This document shows positions 46,701-55,700 of a stretch of DNA of 64,000 nucleotides, piece by piece (the first letter of the stretch is position 1; every line of letters begins with the position of its first letter). The stretch covers positions 29,723,426 to 29,787,425 of the forward strand of contig OZ022256.1 in the NCBI GenBank assembly GCA_963978905.1. The letters run 5' to 3'. The notes under the pieces are model-generated. The model made no database searches and had not been told where the DNA came from. It saw only the letters and a program-made list of their open reading frames with translations. The translations under genes were made by a program, and so were the position numbers. Source of the DNA: Trichostrongylus colubriformis. Its lineage: Eukaryota > Nematoda > Chromadorea > Rhabditida > Trichostrongylidae.

Positions 46701-49700
46701 AAACGCAGCTCACTGGCTATGGACTCAACGAGAACCTCACAATGCTGGCTCAGGGTACGAAAGCAATCTACCTCGGAAATGCTTTGCTAGGTTCGGTTTG
46801 AATTGTTTTAAACGTACACTTGGAATAAATAAGAGGGGTTACAGCTCCATGGCACGTTACCTGTCGATTTGTCTTCCGAAAACTCATTCGAACTCTTTTA
46901 GGTGTGGCGGGCTTCGAATTTGCTTACGATTATGTCGTTAATCTCATGGGTGAACATGGATGCGAGCCTTCAGTGAGTTCCCACTCCATTCATCGGAATT
47001 CGGAATGCTCCCCAAAATTTGTCGTTTTTCAACTATCACTGCCCACAAACGTATGAATTTCTGAACATGAAGATTATCTGGAGTAGTGTTCACCAATATG
47101 ACCTCCGTTTCGAATGCTAACCCTAACCGAATTGGTGCAGCAACTTTTACTCACAATGTACACGTTAGACGGCCATATAGTAGTCATTCAGAATGCTGAT
47201 TACAAATGAGGCACTCATGCTTGGTGTTAATGCAGGATGATTTGGATACGGTCCCTGCTTTGCACAATTGCGCTGCTTGTAGTAGGGCTGATGTACTGGG
47301 AGGGCATTCATTTTCGCGCTGTCGTCCATCACCTAATGCTGTTACCAACAATCACTTTGCACGCTAGAGCATGTATTTTCGTCCACCTTGGTGGAGGGAA
47401 GGCCCTTTTCCTTTCTAAGTTCTGAGCAAAATAGCGTCAGGCATCGGAAACACTGTGGTGCTCCCTGCTACGCACCGCTGTAGTGGCATGGAATGACGCC
47501 AGCGCTCGAAAACCAAAAGAATGACGTATTCATGATCGATACCCCGAATTCCGCAAATTACCATCATATATATCTAAGTTTCCAGCGAATTTAAAGAAAA
47601 GGTGTTGTTGCATAAATTGTAAATTGGCGCCAGCGTTAAAAACTGAGGTCGCACTCGTTATCAACTCTCCAAGTAACCTCCATAGGCAAGGTTCATGTGA
47701 AATTCGTTTTTTTCCTGCTCGACTCGCAGGCTCCGGGGTAGTGATAGTTGAGTAGTGCCCAGAAAATTTCTTCTCTGATTGTAATGCTTCTTGTAACAAT
47801 ATGAATGAAGGCAATGTAGATTTGAATTTACAGTCACTCTTTTTTTGGAACACTAGCGCCTGATGACATCCTAATTCATAAACCAGAAAAAGAAAGAAAA
47901 AATCGGGAGTTTTCTTCCCTGATACTACTCCCAGTCAGAAAGTTAAATGCCTATGGTAACCATTTGCGAGTTTAGAAGAGATAATGCGGTCGACCGTAAT
48001 ATGTGCAGTCCATATCGCAGCCTTTGATTGGGCGTGGCATACGGACTTGGGTGAGAGGGTATCAAACTCTCTCATCCCGCCACTCACCCAAGTCTGCAGT
48101 CCACGCCCAATCAAGTGCTGCGAAATGAACTATATGTACATTTACGACATTCATAGTATTTATGACATACAGTAGCGCTCAAAAGTATTCGGCCAAATCT
48201 ACTCGACCAGATTTGACAAAATTTTAATATGTGGTGCCTGAGCCTATTGTCAACATTTCCTTCTACTTAATTGTCGCTTGACTCTTTTCATGGTTTTTTG
48301 AAACAATTTACTACAAGACCATATGAAAAAAAAGAAAAAATGCCTGGTCAAGAAGTGCGGCTTTCTTCACAAAAACAAAACTAGCGAGCCTCAGAGAACA
48401 TTAATATTTTGTAGAAAGACCACGACTTTTGATGGCAGCGGCACAGCAGGACGGCAGGGATGGCACTCCAAAAACAAAAAAGTGCATTTAACCACGTGAC
48501 TTACACCGTTGAGCGCCAAAATAGTATATTTAGTGTGCAGTGTCTCTAAGTACAACATGCTAGAAGTTCTCTTAGATCGGGGCAGTTGCAAAAAAGTTAC
48601 AAGTGAAAAACCCTAGTGAAAGACAATTTTGCCGAAGACTTTTGAGCGCTACTGTACATAGTATTTGAACGTAAGGTATCGCTTCTAAAGTTTCTTTTAG
48701 TGAGCACGCCCAAACTCAGAGTCGCCGTACACTGATCGTACAAGTTGAAACATTGACTGTAAAACTGATCTCAAAAAACAGTATACGATGAAATCACATG
48801 CTTTATTGATTTAGGACGATCGACGCTGGTGTGTGCTGCTAGACGAACATGGCTATGTGTTCTACAGTAATCAAAGAGACATATCTTATGAAGATTACTT
48901 AGAAGTTGTCCTTTTTCTTACAACCTTCTCCCTCGAATCTACACGATTTCAATCAGTTTTCAGGATCCGATCCACAAAGGCAAACATATTAGTCAATTTT
49001 TTGGTGGCATTAATCGGGTCTCGCAACGAGCCATGTCCCTACTTGTTGAGAAACGGTTCTATATCAAGTGAGCTTTATTTTAGTATTTTTTAAGCAATGT
49101 AATAACGAACACCCTTCCCTGACACGAAACTTTCTCACTGATTCCCTGTTTCTTGCTTTCTGATACCGCCTCTGACCTTAAATGACGGATAATGGCAAGC
49201 GAATTCGCCATAAATCTAGAAGCCTTGCTATGTTGAATTCGTCGAAAAACCTCAAATTGTACACATAAAGTGCAAATGCACTTTCATGGGAGGCTATCCC
49301 TCCTTTATGTATTCATTCGTTCAGGTTGAAGTACACCGATCATCAGGCGCTTTGCAAGGAGCCGAAGATTGTTGTAATGTCTGCCACTTCGTTACGGGTA
49401 CGGTATCATTTTGTTGGTTTCTTCACAAACCCTTTCACAGACAGACTCAGCTCAATGCTTTTCGATAGCATGTCTTTTGTTGGATACCTAGGACCTACAT
49501 GGACAAACAGACAACTTGAACTCAATTTGAAACTGGCGCGCAAATTTCACTTCTCTGTTCTCCTTTGCTCACTCTACAAGTAAACCCCTCATCCTTACTC
49601 TTAGCCTTGGCCTCACACTTACGACTGGCATTCCATGATGGGAGTAGGCAAAGACACTCGTATGGAGTTAGAACGGTTGAGTTCGTTGCGACAATGCCTA

Positions 49701-52700
49701 TCCGTACGAGGCCTATTTACAGCGAAGGTAGGAAGGCGCTTCTCGTGATGGCGCCCTCGCGTGGCGCGGGACGCAATCCGAGTGTCCTGACCTACACCCT
49801 CTAATGATTGCCCCACTAGATGGTAAGACAGCCGACGTCTTCACTCGTCTGTGATCCAATCGGCAGGGTAGAGGTGAATAGCGATGTCACGTGGTTATAT
49901 GTACATCAAACTGAATAGGTCAAAATTTTCGCAAACTACCAAATTCTGCTTTCTCGCTCTTTAGATTGCTGTGTTGCAGTTGGATGACACTCGTTAAGCT
50001 ATGTTTTACTTCATGCACCTTGTAGCTAATCCTGTGATCTCTCTGGTCAAAAAATTATAAGTCAAGAACTGCTTCAAATATGCATTTTTGGTGAAGCTGC
50101 CCATATTTTCCGCTCCGGGAATAGTAAGGAAAGCATGGCATGTACGAGGTGTGACTTCATATTCATTCTATCATGAAGTAGTAGAAGGGCCTCGAGCACA
50201 GCCTCCTTTGCTCCGTATCACCCTCAAATGGAATCGTTCAATCGTTGGTTCCAAGGGAAGGGTAGGAAAACGCATCAACGTAACACAGAAGCAAGCTTTA
50301 AATTACTGAGGTGGTCCCTAGTTTTCATATGAGTAGCTTTACAAGCAGCGTAGCCACTAGCTAATGTGTTCGGTAAGTTGATATAAATTATTTCAGCCTT
50401 TCCACTCGATTTATCGTTGGCTGATGTCGGCTATCTACCAGCTTCTTCTTCTGGCGAAGCAGTATCCCTTGCTTCACTTCTTCCATTCTTTTGCTAAACC
50501 AGTTGAATGTAAGTGTTCATTCCGCATACCGGACTTCTTCCTACGAGAGGGTATTTTTGACACTGCAACCCTCTTTTCGAATTTCCGGTATTGAGGGGTA
50601 CTGACGGTAGTTGCGGCGAGCTGTGTCAGAGCTCGAGTGATGATGTGAGACTGTTTTTCAACGCAGTGATTATGGGTTCAGCCTGTATGTATGAGTATTG
50701 CGATGTGAGGTTGTGCGTTATCATGAGGAAAACCACTTCAGGAAATTTGCGTTTTTTATCGCTGGTATTTTTTCCTTATACCTAATGCCATTTGGCCAAT
50801 TTGTTCTTAAAGACCATGGTTGTTTCTCCAGCATCTCGTAGAGCGGCATTCCTCTCCTGTGCCTCAATGGGATCGTCCACCAAAATTTATGTTGTCCTAT
50901 TACCTTTATATTTATGTCATATTTGCTTACTGAGGGTTACACAAAGTTCACGTGCATATACGAGAATCCAGCTGAGATGAAGCTTCCCAAGTGACCGAAG
51001 ACGGGGTGGGGCGTCTGAATGAGTTGAGACGCTAGAGAGCTGTGGAGCAAAGAGACGACTTCCACGCGGTCAAGCACGCAAGGTGATAAACAAAAAGACA
51101 TGCGCGGGACTTTAAGCTGCGCTGTGTTCGCTGACGGCTGTTCAAATGCTGGGGCGGGAAATGTGGCGGGAATTCAAACTTACTCTTCCTCCATTTTTCT
51201 GATGTCTGTTTTGATGTAAAGAAATTTCTCGGTTTTTTTGTTTCTATTCATGTACTGTATCTAGTAGAGTGATTTTGAGAGGAATTAGAATTATGGAATC
51301 TCCGTGATCGATTTCTTCGAGCAACTTAGCGGAAACATTCACAAACAGAGTCATGTTTTGGAAGCCCGCGAAGGGCCTATTAATTTAATTTCCGCTCGAA
51401 ATTAGAAGTTCACAACATGTAAATAGTTTCGTGAACCTCGCAAGGTGGAGTATGTAGCAGCGCCAAGCAGGGGCGGCATTTTGTGAGACTACTTGCGGAA
51501 CCTTCTAGGTGAGGACGGAGAAAACCTCATTTCTTTTTGTTTTCGCGAATCCGATAGTCTGGCTCATTAGGGAGAGGAACGATAATTTTGTTAAAAAACC
51601 TTTCTATCTAATAATTCCGTTTCAGCCTACACTGCGAGCTTCCATGAGGGAAGCGACGGTTTTCCATGCTCCAAGCAATCGTATTTCTATTTGTCAAATA
51701 GAGTAAGTTTATAGTTGCAAGAGTCCATTGATTTTTACAAGCGAAAAAACTTTGTTCGAAGATCAATTGAGGATGCTTGTTTGCAGGATGGAAGGTCCCG
51801 ACCACAGAGCACGAGCTTGGTAGATATGAATCGATCGGAACGTCCATGCACTTTGAACTCGGCAAAATGCTCAGTGTGAGTCGATTTCAAATGAACCAAA
51901 ACCTCATACCATTCAACCCGTTCTATCGATTTTTTTTGAATTTGTAGACGTTCAGGTCTTCCTTCTTGTTAGGGGGAAATAAGAGCTTTCTTACTTCTGA
52001 GTTTTACTGGTAACATCCCCTCCACCTTAGTACTTTGCTTATTCTCTCTTCTCTTCACATTTACTGATATAAAACAACAAACAGGCACCCAATCTGAGTC
52101 TTCCTTGCGATTTCCTTCTGTATGGAGATATGGTTTCCTTCATGTCTATTCCACCAAAATACAAAGTAGGAAGCAGCCATCGCTGAGGTTGGCTACCGAA
52201 CCAATAAAAAAATGAAGAAAAACTTGAATCTTTCAAAATGAAGCGAAATTATGAATTAGAGACCCGCATGTCACCTAACATCGTCACGTTCCGCTCATTT
52301 TATAGGGACTTGTGGTCCGCCCAGACCGTTGCGCACAACTTCTTCAAGCAACTTCCGATATTCCTCCTCCTTGCAGTGTGGAAGCACTGACCAAATTACC
52401 ATGGAGGTGATGGGGCTAATGTTCCCATCGCCTTTCTATTCGATAACCCGGGCTTTCAAGGAAACTACTTGTGAAGACGTTTCGGCAAATTGCCTTCTCC
52501 AGAGCCTGTAAAGTCTACCCATATAAGTAATACAAAACGTCGGCTACCCTTTTCAAATTACAAAAGGAAAGTAAGGAAGAATCAGTTCTAAGAGATGCAA
52601 TGTAACTCGCTGACCTTATGAAAGTATGGAACTTTATCATAAGGTGTCGTTTTGAATCACTAATATGTGTCGACTTCACAGGTTCTGAAGAAGGCAATTT

Positions 52701-55700
52701 GCCGAAACGTCAGCCGAATAATAATAAAAATCATAACAATCTCGGAGGCTCTGTACAAGCGTACTTGTGTAGAGGTCTTGTAATCTTGACCTGAACAGGG
52801 TCGAAGTAGCCCTGTTCGGATCAATTTAATTTGTTAGAATTACATCTATTCAAGGTGTTCTACGTTGAGAGCCAAAGCGATAATTCAAGGAAGCGATTCA
52901 GATATCCCCTTCGCTATTCCCCCTCTCCCTCATTATTCAGCACCACCGTGTTAATCCCACAATGCTGATGAGGCCGATTAGATTTGACAGCTCCCAGGCA
53001 TATAAATGATGCTTTTTGTGGCCTAGCCGAAGACGAGGAACAACACATAGGCAAACGAGAAGAAGTAGCTTTATCATCGCAATTCCAATCGCGCAGTCTT
53101 CAGTGTCTCACTGGGAAATCTTAGAGCATTAACTAATGCTCGCTCTTTCTCTGAAGCACTAGTTGATCGAGTGCAAAAAATGCAGCGTAATTATGCGTAT
53201 TATGCTGCTTTTCATGAATTTCCCTGTCGCGAAAACACAGGCGGTCAAGGAGGAAATTGTCTTCAAATTGCTGGTTTGATTTTCTTCGGAATAATTCAAA
53301 GTGTGGAAGGCAAACTGTTTCGAAGTCCTACGAGCGTATTTAAATGACTTCTTTTTCAGGAAAATGAAGGCCGCTTTCGTGGAAGGAACGAATCTAGTGA
53401 TGGTCTGGATCATTCAGGATAAGACCTCCGACAACTGCTATGACGACACGCAATGTCCAAAAGTGGATCCATCGGAGGTATCAGCTTGCATGTTTTTCAG
53501 AGCTTGAAGGAAGTATCTTCCAATCTTCGCTAAATAGGAATATAATGCATGGAAGAAGAGGGTTCATGGCAGAGTTTGAGGAACGCTATCGCATTGTCTC
53601 TCCTGAAGTGCTTCATCTCAGCAGAAACAAGCTCTACCATTCATGACACACTTCCAGGTCCCTTTTGGATTCGAACGGGTGCCGCTGTTGGATCCGTCCG
53701 AGAAGTGCACGGGCGTTCATCATCGAAAACCGGCTCGATCGCGTTCGATGTGCTACAACACAGTGCAAGAGGTGAGAGAAGCCGCTTAGGAAGCTTCTTT
53801 AGGCTTTCTCAAGGTCGTCGAGGCAGAGCAAATATATCAAGCGGGTGCTGAGGGCTCCAGCACTCGTCAACAGCAAAAAACGTGGGAAATCGAAAAGAGT
53901 TTTTAACTCTATGTGGGAGGCACTTAGAGACTATTCGGAAAATGTGTTAACTCCTTAATCATGTGCGAAGTTGAAGGGAAACTCCTACGACGATCACCCC
54001 CATTCCGATAAAACTTGAGTGTTCAGAAAGTAAATAAAGCAATTAACAGCGAAGCAAAGCCAAGGATCCAAAGAGGTTTCGTTTGGCATTATACGCGATT
54101 GAGTGAATATGCTACGATTTTCTGCGCCTGCCACCTTCCCGCGGCCGAGCTCCTCCCATAAGATTTGTGTCACTACCATACAACGCAGATCCGCGGGGCG
54201 ACGATCAATGAGTCAGGGATCTAGCCCGCGCGAAACACATGCATTTGGAGTGTCGGAGTGTATTGTTAAGATTTTTCGAGTTGTCGGTCATCTTATTTTA
54301 TATTCGTTTCCTTCTTTCTTGCTAGCTATGCTTTCACTTAAGACAAGCCAAGATTTTGGAGAAAACAGCGGCCTTCAAAAATTATACAGCCTTTTAAGTT
54401 GTTTTTGTAAGCGGAACGATCAAATTTATCTTACTTCGTCTGCCTTCCATCGTCGAGATTAACTCGCTTTTTTCTCCCCTTTGCAGTAGTACTTCCGTAC
54501 TTCCCCGGTTTTTTAACATTCTTACTCCTTTTGCACATAAAATTGATTCAAAGCGTTGTCCATTTACAACAGTGCAATTGTTCTCCTTTCATTGCTCGAC
54601 GCCCCATTGCACTTGCGGCCGTCACCGCTGTTCATATGTTCTTTTCATGACACATCCAAATCTGCACACCGAGTTTGTGTCGAAATCCAGAATCCATCTC
54701 AACAATCATAGCACAATCGAAATCAAAATTCTCTCCATACGTAATCGATCACATGTGTTCATGTAAATACATATGTAAGTGGAAGACGGGAGCGTGGGAG
54801 TAAAAGAGGAGAACTTTTTGTAACTCGTTCTAGCGGAGTGGAATCAGCAGCCACAACGCCTTTCACCTGTGCTTTACTGAAAAGTACACTTTCTGTACGG
54901 TGAGGTTGCAACAGCGGATGTATTAGATTTTATGAACGTAGGGATAGCACTTGCAAATCCGAACATTATATCCAACTAAGCGGGTGTGATGGAGCTGCGA
55001 GTAGTGAAGAAAGAAAGTAATGAAACGGTCGCAAATTCGGGAAAAAGATACACAATGCTTGGTTATGTACTTTCACGCTCTCTGCGTCATTGATGGTGGT
55101 GATGCACCGGGTGGGGGTCGATAGGTCGAATTTCCGCTTGCGGCGTCGCACTCGAGGCGCCGTCAGTACGAGCCGTTGGGAATTCCGCTCAAGACGCAAT
55201 GGGCTGGTACCGTCAGAGACCTTTAGAGATTGCAAGTTGAAAGCTTCGGGAGTTCGCCTATTTTTGAAGGTCCCTCACGGCACCAACTCATTGCGTCTTG
55301 AGCGGAATTCCAAAAGACTCGTACTTGTCGCGCTGCTAGCCGCAGGCGGTCGCGCGGAAATTCGACCTAGCGACCCTCACCCGTGATACACCCAGCTACG
55401 GCAGAGGAGGCGGGGACATTCTTGACAATCTGTCGCCGCACCCAGTCGCTATCTGTGGTGATATCACTATCCTTGTGATAGATTCGATAGGCACCCACGG
55501 GCAGAAAATTGTCTCGCCGTTCACAGCTACTCGACCACTGAAGGCTGTACGATCAAGGCGCACCCGAACGAATTCGTAATAAAAATCCCAAGACCCCTTT
55601 TTTTCACGTGAGATCTACTACAGATTATAGCTTTGAAACTCGCAAAGAAAACTTTCCAGTCCTGATCTTCCTCATTACTCCTAGCGATCTCTTTGACATT

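Larger units (their letters stand above)
46973..48814. other. unc-36 intron 26
   Basis: 1.84 kb. The first kilobase shows nothing. A hairpin (48015-48123) and a Tc1-type foldback (48168-48656) occupy the 3' half. Confidence 0.5.
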
